A program made the translations under genes and the position numbers. A stretch of DNA of 64,000 bases from Lingula anatina. Lineage: Eukaryota > Brachiopoda > Lingulata > Lingulida > Lingulidae. The notes under the pieces were generated by a model that made no database searches, had not been told where the DNA came from, and saw nothing but the letters and a program-made list of their open reading frames with translations. Location of the stretch: NCBI RefSeq assembly GCF_001039355.2, contig NW_019775669.1:446802-510801 (forward strand), given 5' to 3'. Positions 25,378 through 37,719 of this stretch are shown here, one piece after another (within the stretch, counting starts at the first letter, position 1; the number at the start of each line of letters is the position of its first letter).

Positions 25378-28300
25378 ATGTCCACAAGGAGGAGCCGCAT
25401 CAGTGTGCGTCCCAATGTTGGACCCAGAGCACCCAAAGCAGTGGCAACACCCGCTAAGGATGTGAACAAAACAGATGTAGACAGTTCTGCAAAGGAAAAA
25501 GAGCAGTCACAGTCTGGATCCAGTGACACAACAATATCAGTGTCCAAGGTATCCCCCTTTTCACTACTAATGTTGTAGTATAGGTCCCTCTTGAAATGCT
25601 TGATATTGCAGAACATTTACCAGTACAAAAGTGTGGAATTGACTTTATAGCTTTAAATGTTTAAAGGTGTAAATTCTGCAGACAAAAACTCTTCTTTTAA
25701 TCATTTATCAAAGTATTAACTGTAACACTTTCAATGTACACTATTTTCTCATGATCATGATGTTTTGCCAAAACGAAAAGATGTTCTGTTTCCTTGTGGA
25801 TATTATAGCACAGCAGTGGACAATAATCTGTACTAAAAAAAAGTGAGTCTTTTGTCACAATAAGCATTTAATGGTTCGTTTTTGCATAAGCTTTAGCTTG
25901 ATTTGTGTATGTATTAACATTGTTGGCCTCATTTTGCTCAGTTACATATATGGTGGTTGACAATTTGTACTAAATCCATAATTGATTTTGTAGAGAGCCA
26001 GTGATGCAGCACCAGAACCACAAAAAGCTTCCCCTAAGACTCGTAGGCAGTCTGGTAGCCAGAAAACTGATGTATCTCTGGCCACAGATAATTCTTCTGT
26101 CAATGCCAGTTCAAGCAGTGATATCACCCGTACATCAACAAACACAAGTGCAAAAACGCAAGTTGGTATCTTGAACTCTGAGAAAAACAGCAAGGATGCA
26201 GATGTTGTGGCTTGCCAAAACAAAAAGATGCCTCTTGCCAGACCAAGGAATAAAAGCAGTGATACAAATAAGACATCAAATGAAAACCAATTAAGTACAA
26301 AAAACAAAGAGAATGACTTAGATAAATCAGAAGGACCTGCAGTTGCAGCAGCACCTAGGCCTTTGACTCGTGGTTCTGGTGAAGAGGTGCTATCAGATTC
26401 AAACGTGCCCACTGAACCTCTGCCTGGCTCCAAACCTCCAGAGGTAACTAGACCAAGAAGCAGGTTCATTAGACCAAAGCCAAATTTGAGTGAAGCTGGG
26501 AGACTCAGAGTCAGGTACCACTTATTCCCTTGTTACTTGAATTTTCCTTCATACATATGAATTAATCATTTTTTTAAAGAGCACTTAACTTTGTATTAAA
26601 ATTTCATTTCATTTAATAGGCATCCTTCCATGAGTGCTAGTGATTCAGAAGATGATTTTCACAGACAGCCTCCATCAGTCCAGAGGTTGACAAGGTAAGA
26701 ATAGGGGCTTATTGTTATTTTGAAATCTTTTGTCGATAGTTGTAATTACAGAATTTAAATAGATATATAACATTATGTGTTCATGAGTTATAAGTAAATA
26801 ATTGTAGCTGAAGTTGCAGTGTTTTCAATATGTAAATAAGCACAAAAAGAGACGTTTTACCCTTTTCCAGTCTTCCCAGCTTGCCAAATACTCCAGGCTC
26901 ACCTGGCCCTGTGGGGCAAACGCCTGCCTTTTCTGGCCTTTCAAGTGGAAATGTACAGGCAACCACAAATGACCCAGTCCAGGAATCCACTGGAAAAGAA
27001 GAGGTGCAAAATGTATGTCTTTGTTAAGTCTGTGATATAAATGGCTTTAAAAATAGCTTTTATTAGAAAAATTGAAATGTATTTGGTGAAAATAAAACAT
27101 GTTTGAAAGTTTATATGGCCAAATAAGAATATGTTTAGCATTTGGCAAATTTGTGCTAAAGGGGCACCAAGCAACTGTTTATACATTATATAATTTATGC
27201 TTGGTATTTCTTATTTATGCATCGTTAGTATGTAACTTGGTTAAAAAGGACATGCTACTTGTCTCTAATTAAAGGCTTGTCCTCAAATGATGATACCTGT
27301 TTGAAGTGCAGGATACCATGCTCATATTGAATTTTGATCAACAGAAACAACCAGAAAAGAAGGTGCGTCGCAAGAGAGAAAAAGTCCGAACTGTGCCAAG
27401 TGATCGCACAAAGATGACTATGAAGGATTTAATCTATTATAACCCAAGTCCTGCTGAGAGATCAGAGAAGACCACGGCACGTAGGGCTTCCATGTAAGTA
27501 ATTTCTGGCTTGGTAGTGTTGTTGACAATTATGAGATGTTACAATATATACATATAATATCAGGTGTTCAAAACTGAAATAGTGAACTAGATTGAACTTA
27601 ATTTCTTTCATGAGAATATTAGTTTTTAGCTTGTATTTAAATTTTATTATGTTTTTTCCTTCTTTTATCAATAAACATTTTTGTCTTTCCTAAAGTGATT
27701 CTGTGAGCAGTATTGTTAGGGACACTCCACTGAGCAAAGACCAAGTATTGGAGTCTCTCTGTGAAAATGTACCTCAGTCGCCTTCCATGCCTCCAAAACA
27801 GCCAGTAAAAGATGGGAACGAGGATGACGATGATGATGGCATGGCTCTTCCTGTACCTCAGGTTAAAGTAGGACCTGATGGCAGCATTATCATAAATGAG
27901 GAGAGGTGAAATAATTTTTTTAATTTAGAAAAAAAAACTATTGAACTGATTAAATTATTGTTTTTCTTTTTATCAAGAGCTTATAAAATATGTGTGTATT
28001 ACCTACAATATTTCTGTGACTGTCAGTCACCATCATCAGGGAGTAAATGACTATATACCCACATATTTTATAAGCTCTTGATAAAAAGAAAAACAATAAT
28101 ATAATTTGATACATCTGATAATGAAACTGTTCTCTCATGTATTGAACTGGTTTTATCAGTTGTAAAAGTAAAGTGAAGTTGTATTTGCTACATTATGGTA
28201 TACTCGATGCATTGTGGTTCTAATTATATATTATTTCAAACAGAAAATTACAGGAGACTATATATAAAACTTAATTATCTCATTCTGTATGACCACCAAG

Positions 28301-31032
28301 TTTGAATATTACAGTATCACTAAAAGATATTTCGAAATAGGCTATTGAACACTATTAACATCCGCATTTTCTTCAGTGATGGGAAAAGCTCACTGCTTGC
28401 CACAGTATTACACTGCCATGTGATTAATACATAGAAAAACTTTCTGAAACCAATCTTTCTAGCATGGTGATTGACAGTCCTGCCAGGCCTGTAGTAGAGA
28501 CAGGAGAGGTGGTACATGAAGATGGGGAGAACGAGACAACTTACTCCAGTTTTAGGAATAAACAAAAACATAAAGTCTGGTCCACCAAAGGTAAGAGGGT
28601 TACCAGAAGCATATTGCATGGTTTGTTTTTATTTATACTTTTTGTATGTATGTCACATTTTTTTGGATAATGATTTGTCACCAACATTTATTTGGCATGT
28701 AGGTTATACACTGTTATACATTAATACATATATTTTCAGAAACTATCAAGTTTTACAAGGCCTTGAGTATAGTTGGCACTGATTTTTCCATGATGTCTGA
28801 TATTATCCCAAAGCGCACAAGATTGGAACTGAAGGTAATCCTGGGTGATTTTGTTAAGTGATTGGTAAAAATTTAGGAATTATTCTTTGAAAAGAATAAT
28901 AAAGTAACGCAATCTACTAAAATCAAATTATGACATGTGTTTCTTTTAGTTTGAATAAATTGTTTATTTAATCTGTCAATTTGACATGTATGTCAAATTG
29001 ACTGATCAGATTTGTTATGTAATATCACATGGTGATGAAAATAAAAAACAATCTTAAAATGAAACCTGAATCATTAACATGATATCTTACAGAACAAGTT
29101 CAAAAGAGAGGAAAGAACCAATAAGTCACTGATTGACAGAGCTTTGAGTAAGTTATCAGCTATTTCTTTCTTACTTGAGATCATGGATATGTTAATTCCA
29201 AGTTTTTTCTAACACAAAAATTGTACAATTAAATTATTGGTTAACTTATGTTACTGATGTTGAAAAATGTTCTGGAGCATCTTAATCATCATTTAATGTA
29301 AAACATTGGAAGTAAAGAGAGGTCATTAAAAATAGAAGTATGGAATTTTGCTTGTTTGCTTTCCTTACAGGAGAAAGACAAGACTTTGATCCAGACCTTT
29401 TCTCCCATTCCGACTCTGAAAATGAGCCTGAAGTAGCAAATGCAAAACAAGTGAAGCAAAAAGCAGGAAGAAAAAGAAAAGATTATGATCAGCAGAGCAA
29501 CAAAGATGCAAATACAAATACTTCTGCGGCTACTAGGAATAAGAGAAAAAAGAAAAGTAGTATGTAATTCATAATATCAGGAAAAGCCTTCGAATATTGT
29601 TCCTATTTAAATATATGTAAATTCTTTTTACCATGTAACCAAAGTTATTTAGTAAAATTTGCTTAAGGAATACCTGAGGAATGTGCTACATTACTTATAT
29701 AAACTTATATTACTTATATGTTTATTTATTTATTTTTTTTTCAGAGAAAACTGCATATGAAGATAGTGATTCAGCTGATGAGGTTATTGAAGAGGATAAG
29801 ACCAATACAGAAGCCCCTGAAGTGTAAGTAGTAAATAAGCTTTATATGTAGTCTTCTTTGTTAATTTCATTTGAAATTACTTCTCAGTTTCTTTGATATA
29901 TGGGAATATTTAGACAATTTGCTGCAATAACTGCGTCCACTGCTGTGTGAGTCAGTCCCATGCATTCTGGGTTTCTGACATTTGCTCGTAATCAGTTCTA
30001 GTCATATAATACATGTTTCAAATGTTTTATTATAGATACATTAAAAAGGCCATGAAAGAAGGTGGGACTAAAACAAAGCAGGATAGTGAAGAGGAGGAGG
30101 AAGAAGAAGAAGAGGAGGAGGAAGATGAAATAATAACCAAGATCTGTCGTCCAACTAAATCTGGTAGAGTACCTAAACCTGTACAATCATTGCATATAGA
30201 GAACAGTAGGACAATCAGAAAACAAAGGACACACTTTACCAAACAAATTACTTCATCAGGAGAAGAAACAGTAGGTGGTCATCCTACTCTGCCAAGAGCT
30301 GCTACAGGTCCATTGACACATCAGAAGTTACTGCAGACACCACCAAATGTGCTCAGACAGGGGGTCAGGAGTCCCCAATTTGTGTCCTTGACATCACCAA
30401 TCTCAGGTCAAGGTGAAGGTCAGATCAATGTCAGCCAGTTGTCCCCAGGACAGCAGCTGGTGTTTGTGACAGGCAGCCCCGCTGCTGCTGCTCCTAGTAA
30501 TCAGACTGCGGGTGGTAAGAGATTTATCCATGTCTTCATGATGTCCCCAACAGGGAGTCTTCAACAAGTACAAGGGGAGCAAGGGCCAGTAGCCTGGAAT
30601 TCAAACCAAGGTCATCCAAACAATACTCAGGGAAATATAATAAGACATGTACCCTCACCCTCTGGTGTTCAGTCATCACCATTAAGATCAATACTCGCCA
30701 GCCCACAGCAGCACAATCAACAACAGCAACTATTACATCAGAATGTTGTCTTGTCTCAAGGGCATCAAAATGGACAGTTGGTGTCAGATACCTCTTTACA
30801 CCAGACAGGGACCTCGAGTTTTCAGTCACACCCTATACGCGATGCAGCACTTTTGACAGGAGCGCCTTTAATCGCTAAACATGCACGTGGGAATGTGCCG
30901 GAAATGAGCCCGTCAGATGGCGGCAGCTGTTTGACAGAATTCACACCAGTTGGTATGAATCCTTTAAATAACAACGAAGGACATGAAAATGTAGTTCAGA
31001 TACCAAGTCCAAGCCAACAAGGAAGCACCTGA
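25378..31032 (+). CDS. BDP1: Transcription factor TFIIIB component B'' (BDP1), 12 coding exons, about 947 aa
   Basis: BDP1 joins TBP and BRF1 in TFIIIB, which recruits RNA polymerase III to tRNA and 5S genes. Coding exons: 25378-25548, 25994-26514, 26620-26694, 26871-27012, 27312-27493 (an alternative acceptor would start it at 27345), 27696-27905, 28463-28590, 28740-28834, 29093-29147, 29371-29559, 29745-29823, 30036-31032. Phases agree throughout. The N-terminus MSTRRSRISVRPNVGPRAP matches the family's R-R-x-R-x-S-V-x-P-N-V start. The basic box ending MTMKDLIYYNP lies near residues 325-346. The extended SANT domain, about 469-520 (KVWST, then KFYKALSIVGTDFSMM and PKRTRLELKNKFKREE), is the core TFIIIB contact. 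An acidic Glu run opens the last exon, followed by a Gln/Ser/Pro-rich tail. It is much shorter than vertebrate BDP1 (over 2500 aa), which carries a long repeat region absent here. Confidence 0.93.
27954..28100. repeat. Perfect inverted repeat (41-bp arms) in a BDP1 intron; MITE-like
   Basis: Left arm 27954-27994 and right arm 28060-28100 are exact reverse complements, from ATTATTGTTTTTC to AATATGTG. The 65-base loop contains a further perfect palindrome, GTGACTGTCAGTCAC (28016-28030). Perfect arms of this length imply a recent insertion or strong constraint. A foldback miniature transposon is the simplest explanation. Confidence 0.8.
28976..29001. repeat. Short palindrome, 12-bp arms
   Basis: TCAATTTGACAT and ATGTCAAATTGA are separated by two bases, in the intron following the SANT-coding exon of BDP1. 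No function is inferred. Confidence 0.6.
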
Positions 31033-31622
31033 GTAATCTGTATTCAGAATGTTCTCATTTTTTACTGGTCAATTATGTTGATGCATCTTGTTGATCTCAT
31101 CAATCTTATTTATTAAATTTCTTACCAGAAGGCAACGTAAAAGGCCCTTACAGCAGAAACTTTTCATAAGCAACAGCACTTGTATTTCTTATGATGTGAG
31201 ATTTATTTATTTTTTCTTATTAATTGCGTTCGTCAAATGTAAAAGTGCGATTGATTAGCTCCTGTACGCTTTTGATGTAGGATGTCTCTTTGTTGTATGA
31301 TGTTTTTGAATTCCCCAGATCTGTAAAAACTAGTAGATCACTTTTCAGCTAATTGCGTTTGCAACGTTTTTCACTTTGTTATGGACTTAAACAGAAAATG
31401 CATCGTAGTTTAATTTACTGTTTTCAGTTGCCATTCAGGTTACAGCAAAATGTTAAATGTTTTTCCCCTTAAATTAATGCTGTAAAGATATATCCCTATA
31501 ATTAAAAAATATATCACTATAAACAACATAATTCCACATCTTGTGTTGCTGAGGTACGGAGTCAATCGACATTTTTTTTGCCATGCGCATCTAACTTGTG
31601 TACATTTATAATGGTACAAAGA

Positions 31623-31628
31623 AATAAA
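31623..31628 (+). terminator. Likely BDP1 poly(A) signal
   Basis: AATAAA about 590 bases past the BDP1 stop, followed by the T/GT-rich sequence TGTCTTTATTTCCCGTGTGGTTG, a good downstream element. Confidence 0.6.
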
Positions 31629-31639
31629 CCTGTCTTTAT

Positions 31640-34506
31640 TTCCCGTGTGGTTGTGCTTGTTGTGACAAGATTTACCTAATTACCGACCGCTAATTTGCTG
31701 TTGGGAATGTTCGATTTTCAGATGCGATTTTTGACGATGATATCAATCGTAATTTAGCTGCAAGGACTAGAATAAAGTAAGAACGAGACAAAAGGAGCCA
31801 TTTCAAAATGACCGCTCTATTTTTGTGGTAAACATAGCACCTGGTTTCATTAAGAATACAAAAGCAAATGTACACCGTCTTTTGCGTAGGTGTGCTTGGG
31901 ACAAAGGGAGAAAGTGGAAGTTTTCTTTGCCATAGACAAAGAAGGAAAACGATAAGTTTTGCAAAGTAACGGGATATCTCGCGGAGTTGTTGAAGTTGCT
32001 ATGTTCCACAAGCTCAGATTTAAACCAGGGAGCCTCCGGATAACTTGGCGAGCTATCTTGACTGACCCCCGAAGATAATCCACAACTGCAAACCAGATAC
32101 CATTACTTGAACCTTTCATGTCGAATAATGAACATTCAAAGTAACTACTTGTTAACCTACGAAAAAGAAGAGAAAAATTATGGTTTTAAACGCGTAATCT
32201 GCTTAAAACTGCTGTCTTCAGTTTCCAGGCTCGGGTTTGACATTGTTATTCTGGAAGTTCCAGAAACCGGTGCGAGTAGTAATTATCATACATGGAAATA
32301 CTTCTTTGATTAACCTGACCCTGTTATACCCTCTGATATCAAGGACCCACATAAATACTATACAAAATCCCCTGTGGGCTTTCAACATTTTTGTAACAGA
32401 CTAGTAGCGCACCCTGTGGTCAGAGAGTAGCCCTGTTATATAATATGTGTATGGCTCACGTGGCTGATGCGATTGATCGTCGAGTTTTCTGGGATTTCAA
32501 GGCCAAGGAGTGCAAAGTCAATGAAGTGAAGAAGAAGAGCGGGGAGGGGGGGGGGGGGAGAAGAGAGGGGGCATGTCAAGATGTACTAAGACCAATTTGA
32601 TCCAACAACAAAGATACTAGTTGGATAAAAAAAAACCTTAACCACAAATTTTTGTCTCGTGTGTCAAGTTTTTCAAAGCAGCTCTTACAATTGTGATACA
32701 CCGATTCTTTAAACATTGCAGCAAACCTCACATATCACAAAAACACTTGAATTGTTCACTTATATGTAAATAAAACTTAGACAAAGTCTAGAAAATTGAA
32801 TTTATTTGGATGCATCGCATTAGGGCGTTAGGTTTGAATATTCGTAAATTTTGTATGGATTTTCGAAGTATCAAACGAAAAAGATAAAAACTAAAACTTT
32901 CTAAGGTTATAACATTTAAACGAAATATAGCCTTGCTATTTTTCATTATAAAGGCACGTTACGATGTGTATATTGTCATTTTAATCAAGCGTTCATACAC
33001 CCATTCAATATGTAATCTATAAGGCGAGCCGGTCTCCCCAGGGTTTAACACTGGATTATATAACAGTCTTCAGACGTGCAAAACGCTATGAAATCGGATT
33101 GAAATAACAAAATGTGCCCTATGACCGCTGAAAGAAAGCATTTTTTATACAATAGTGAAATGGCACAATGGATTTCTTAGTTAATCAAATTGGCATTTAT
33201 TATTTCCATAAGAACGAAGTTAAATTATCGTGTTCACTTTATTCGAGTAGACGTATAGACAATAGTGATAATCATCCGAATTCGCCGCTTTGGGAATATG
33301 AGGACAATAGCATATAATAGATAACAGAAATAGATTTGAGTCCACGGCAATAGTATGAAAATTTAATCATTCATCAAAGTAGTAAGGATGGAAGGTTTTC
33401 GGGCACAAGGCCAAGATGCCGTTTTCTGATCTTAAAACCAGATTGCAGAAATTGTGTTCATTCAACCATAACGAGTGCATTCACCGAAACGTGACAAAAC
33501 ATGGATTTTAAGATTTGGTCCTTAATCGAGAAATATGGGTTCGGGTAAGGTCACAGTTGCTAATCAATTTGTTTATTAGGGATGAAAATATTTCAAAACT
33601 AATGATTATTGCATAGTGACATCATCTGCTTTCAAATTTATTCGACTGATCTTAAAGTTAATTTTGTGATAATCTAATGATTTCAGGCTGTCAATAATCA
33701 AGTCAATAATTGAAAAAGATGGAAGCACGGTAACAATCTGACGTACAGGTTTATTTTTTTACCCAGGTAGATTTTCTTTCACTTTTACTTCTCATAGATA
33801 AGCATAAAACCTTAAGTAATCACCACGTATATCTTACGTTTTAAAATGCAACGCTTTTTGTCTTGTAAAATTATCTTGATTCAAAAACTTGACTGAATCA
33901 TTTAGCTCTAATATTTTCTAAATCCGTCAGAGGTAAATTATCGGTGCGTGACGTATATTATAAAAAAATCGAGGTCTGCTGAGCATAATCAAATATTTTT
34001 CTTCTATAATATTTTCTGCAAATAATAATAAACATTCCTTTATGACTGATCTCATGCTGCTGTGATTTAATTTTTTGAGAGCACACCTGGGCTTGTCCTG
34101 CCCAACCACAGTGGAGTTAACGTGACGACCATCGGGGAAACGGGGTTATTACTCTAAGTGTGTGATTTTTCAAACATTTCTTTTAGAAAATCACCTTTGT
34201 CCTCTGCAGTTTCCTTTATATTTAGGTTAATAACGGTTTCAAACATCAACAAACACGGTGACTTTACCAGAACTGAGCGCATTTGTATATTGAATATTAT
34301 AACATTTTCAGGCGTACATGAGTTTGAATATAAAATCAACATCGGCAACAATGAATCAAAGCGTTTGCGTTGACAGTAAAGCCACGCGACATTTGTTGCT
34401 TTTCGCATAGTACAGAATTTCAACATTTGTCATTGTTGCTACAATGTATTGGGGCATTATGCATTAATTTCTATACGGGTTCATAAGGTTAAATAAGCCT
34501 TCAAAG
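31640..34506. other. Intergenic between BDP1 and the LRRC74-like gene
   Basis: No supported gene. Open frames are short, overlap on both strands and have no recognisable domain. A G run of about 15 bases lies near 32545. The promoter and any upstream exon of the next gene should lie in the right part but are not identifiable. Confidence 0.5.
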
Positions 34507-34570
34507 AGGAGCTCAGTGCATTGGTAGATCTGACACTTTGATACAGGATCGACATGGACCAGGTTACGGG
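34507..34570 (+). repeat. Decayed tRNA-like / SINE-head segment
   Basis: The order GAGCTCAGTG, TTGGTAGATCTGACACTTTG, ATACAGGATCG, then CAGGTTAC resembles the 5' half of a tRNA (A-box-like GCTCAGT..TTGGTAGA, then anticodon-arm-like sequence) with a poor B-box. There is no acceptor-stem pairing, so it is not a working tRNA. A tRNA-derived SINE remnant is the likely origin. Confidence 0.3.
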
Positions 34571-34626
34571 ACAACGGAGTTTTTTCACGTGCTTGAAATG
34601 ACGATTATTATCAAAGGTAAACGAAC

Positions 34627-37600
34627 ATGAACAACGAGAAGTCAACAGATAACAACACAAGGCAACTTGAGGGCACTGTTAGGTCAGGCAGAATGAGTGC
34701 TGGTCAAACCACTACTAAAGAACCGAATACCGAGTACAAACCAAGCACTCCACTGTCTACCAACTCACAACAAACTTATGACAAGGCAACGTCCACCAGC
34801 GAAGACGATATTGGGCAGGGATGGCGAAAGGAAGATAAAAAATCTGCCATCATGGACAAACGTTATTCCATCGCAGAGCACTTGGAGACAGAGAACGATG
34901 CGGATAATAGGTTTGATAGTTACGCATCAGTAGATCGGGGAGTGTCTACGTCCCCAGAACTGTTCGACGGGAACGGACCAGACAGGAACGATGTTGATTC
35001 TAGGCAAGAGGGTGGGATTTTTAATTTGACAGCATTCAGGGATAATGCAGACGGTCAGTCTGAAGGCTACTCTGTGCCTTCGGATCTCCCGTCTTTATTA
35101 CCGAATGTTGAAAATGAAAAACAGAGAGCCAGACTTGGGTCGCCTCATCTACGTGCTGAAACGAGCGATAGACAACAAGAAGTGACATTTGATGAAAGGG
35201 ACGAGGAAATATCGGATATCGAAAGTGACAGTGACGATAGCAGTCTCTTTTATGACACGGATCTGGAAGCAGAAGGTAACGAAACTTTGATTTATTCATA
35301 GTTATCAAATGACTGAAATGTTTTCCAAACCGTAATTTTTTCTTTTATTATTTAATTTTAAAAAAACTTGCAACATCATACATGTGAATAACACTGTATT
35401 TTTATTCATTGTAGTGGCTTACAAATAATTTTCATATAAAGGGAGGAGTTTTAATGTTTAAAAAATACAAAAGATATAAATAGACCATTATCTTATATTT
35501 TGGATAAAATTTGATTTACTTAATTTTTCGTGAAGTTTTAGTCTTTACGTGCTCAAATAAATTTCGAATTAGTCAATACAGTCTGAAATCGAAAACTTGT
35601 TGATTTAGGTTTGACTAAGATTCATCCTTTCGTCTAATTTAGTAATATTCTGAATATCGCTTTTCTTTGAAATTTTGAAAGAGATTTTGAAAGAAAATTT
35701 TACGTTAGCGATATGTATTTCAAAGTATTTTTTCAGATTCTTTTTTTTACATGTATGCGTTATATATTCAACAATGATGCGTACTGGTTTTTCTATTTTT
35801 GATAAGGTAAAACGGCTTTTATATACTAATTCGATATAGATTACAACTCGCATCTTTTTTAAATAAAAGATATCGTTAAGAACATACTTTATCTTGAGAC
35901 TGCACACTCGAATGTCATGTTAACCACCAGTTCATTGTGAAATACATGTACCCCAATGCTGTTATTTCTTCGTTCCAAATCAAAAACAAACAACACTTAT
36001 AAAGCCATGAAAGCTTTTCTTTATTTTTTTGCAATTAGCTTAGCGGTGTGGCATTGGCGCCTTTTACGCTACAGCCTTTATCGTGACACACAAAACTGCA
36101 TTTTGTAATGTTTACCTGTGCACAATAGATCGCGAATAGCCCTTATGAGATTATTTAACTGCTTTTTAAATTGTTTTTTACATTTAATGTCACTGTGCCA
36201 CGTACATTGAGAAGTGTTTCAATAAATTTGATTGCCACCTACTTCGCAGCAAGTTACCGTAGCATGGAGCGGCGTTCACCCTTTACATTGTTGTCTGATT
36301 CACATTATGCAAAACCAAATGTAAGGACTGACTTTAAATAATATGTAGGGAAAACTTATTACTATAACTATCAATGACAATGTTTTAAAAAATAACCATA
36401 ATACTTGTCTAGTGTTTGTTACAAGTCTGTTTTTCATCTCTTCACTCAGAACTCATAAGCTAGCAATTCAATATCGTTTATAACATTCGACCATTGTCCC
36501 TATTTCAGTATTCGCAGTGTTCTATATATATCTTTACAGGGTAGTCTATCTTCACAGTGACCAGTCAACCGTGTAAACGAATAAACATGAAATGCACGAA
36601 CTTTCAGTATTATTCTAAAGTAATCAAATTTGCCGATCATTAGGTCATATTAAACTATATTAAGTCAGTAAACCGTAAAAGTTAATCAAACATACAGCCC
36701 TGTGGCGCATACATATGTTGCTGGGCAACAATTAGCCAGAGCTGTGCTTACGTGAAGCAGAAAGTTTTTGGCACAGACGAAAACAATGAGTGTTTCTTGA
36801 TACGAATGAAAGCGCGACGCCAATGCCAAAGAGATTGGCTATTGAACGTTTCACTTTTGAATGAAGTGGACTATGCGGGCTACGGTACGGTTCATTAGAT
36901 GTGTTTAAGTACCCACGGCGTTTTTAAACTTGGAGGCTCGTTAACATGTTCGGAATTATGCACATTCATATCAAATCCTGTCTGTATTGTTATAAATGTT
37001 GAAGAATTTTAGAGTAGAGCCGAACTGGTGAACTACCTGAAAAATCCCAATGCCAGTGCCAATTTTTTCGATCTTCAACATCCCAATATTATCGCAAAAT
37101 CACGAATTCAATATTATCGCAAAATCATGATTGGACTGCTACTAATTTTGAAAGTATAATAATTAATATCAAGATTCGATTAACACCTAGATTCAGTTTT
37201 TTTTTTTTTTTNNNNNNNNNNNNNNNNNNNNNNNNNNNNNNNNNNNNNNNNNNNNNNNNNNNNNNNNNNNNNNNNNNNNNNNNNNNNNNNNNNNNNNNNN
37301 NNNNNNNNNNNNNNNNNNNNNNNNNNNNNNNNNNNNNNNNNNNNNNNNNNNNNNNNNNNNNNNNNNNNNNNNNNNNNNNNNNNNNNNNNNNNNNNNNNNN
37401 NNNNNNNNNNNNNNNNNNNNNNNNNNNNNNNNNNNNNNNNNNNNNNNNNNNNNNNNNNNNNNNNNNNNNNNNNNNNNNNNNNNNNNNNNNNNNNNNNNNN
37501 NNNNNNNNNNNNNNNNNNNNNNNNNNNNNNNNNNNNNNNNNNNNNNNTAGATTCAGTTTTTTTTTTTTTTTTTTTTTTTTGACAAATGTTAACCCGAATA

Positions 37601-37671
37601 AAACAAGAATAAATAAATTATTTTGGAACAAACACCCATAGAAAGGCAGGTGTACCGCTTCCACCTTTTAT

Positions 37672-37719
<48 letters not shown>

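Noticed and set aside
30030-30242. Minus-strand frame with a long serine run
   Set aside because: It is the complement of the GAG/GAA-encoded glutamate run in BDP1.
34507-34570. Functional tRNA gene
   Set aside because: No acceptor stem, poor B-box and no pairing in the T arm; only a decayed tRNA-like origin is supportable.
37125-37664. Frame spanning the 336-base gap
   Set aside because: It exists only because N codons are not read as stops; the flanks are poly-lysine from T runs.
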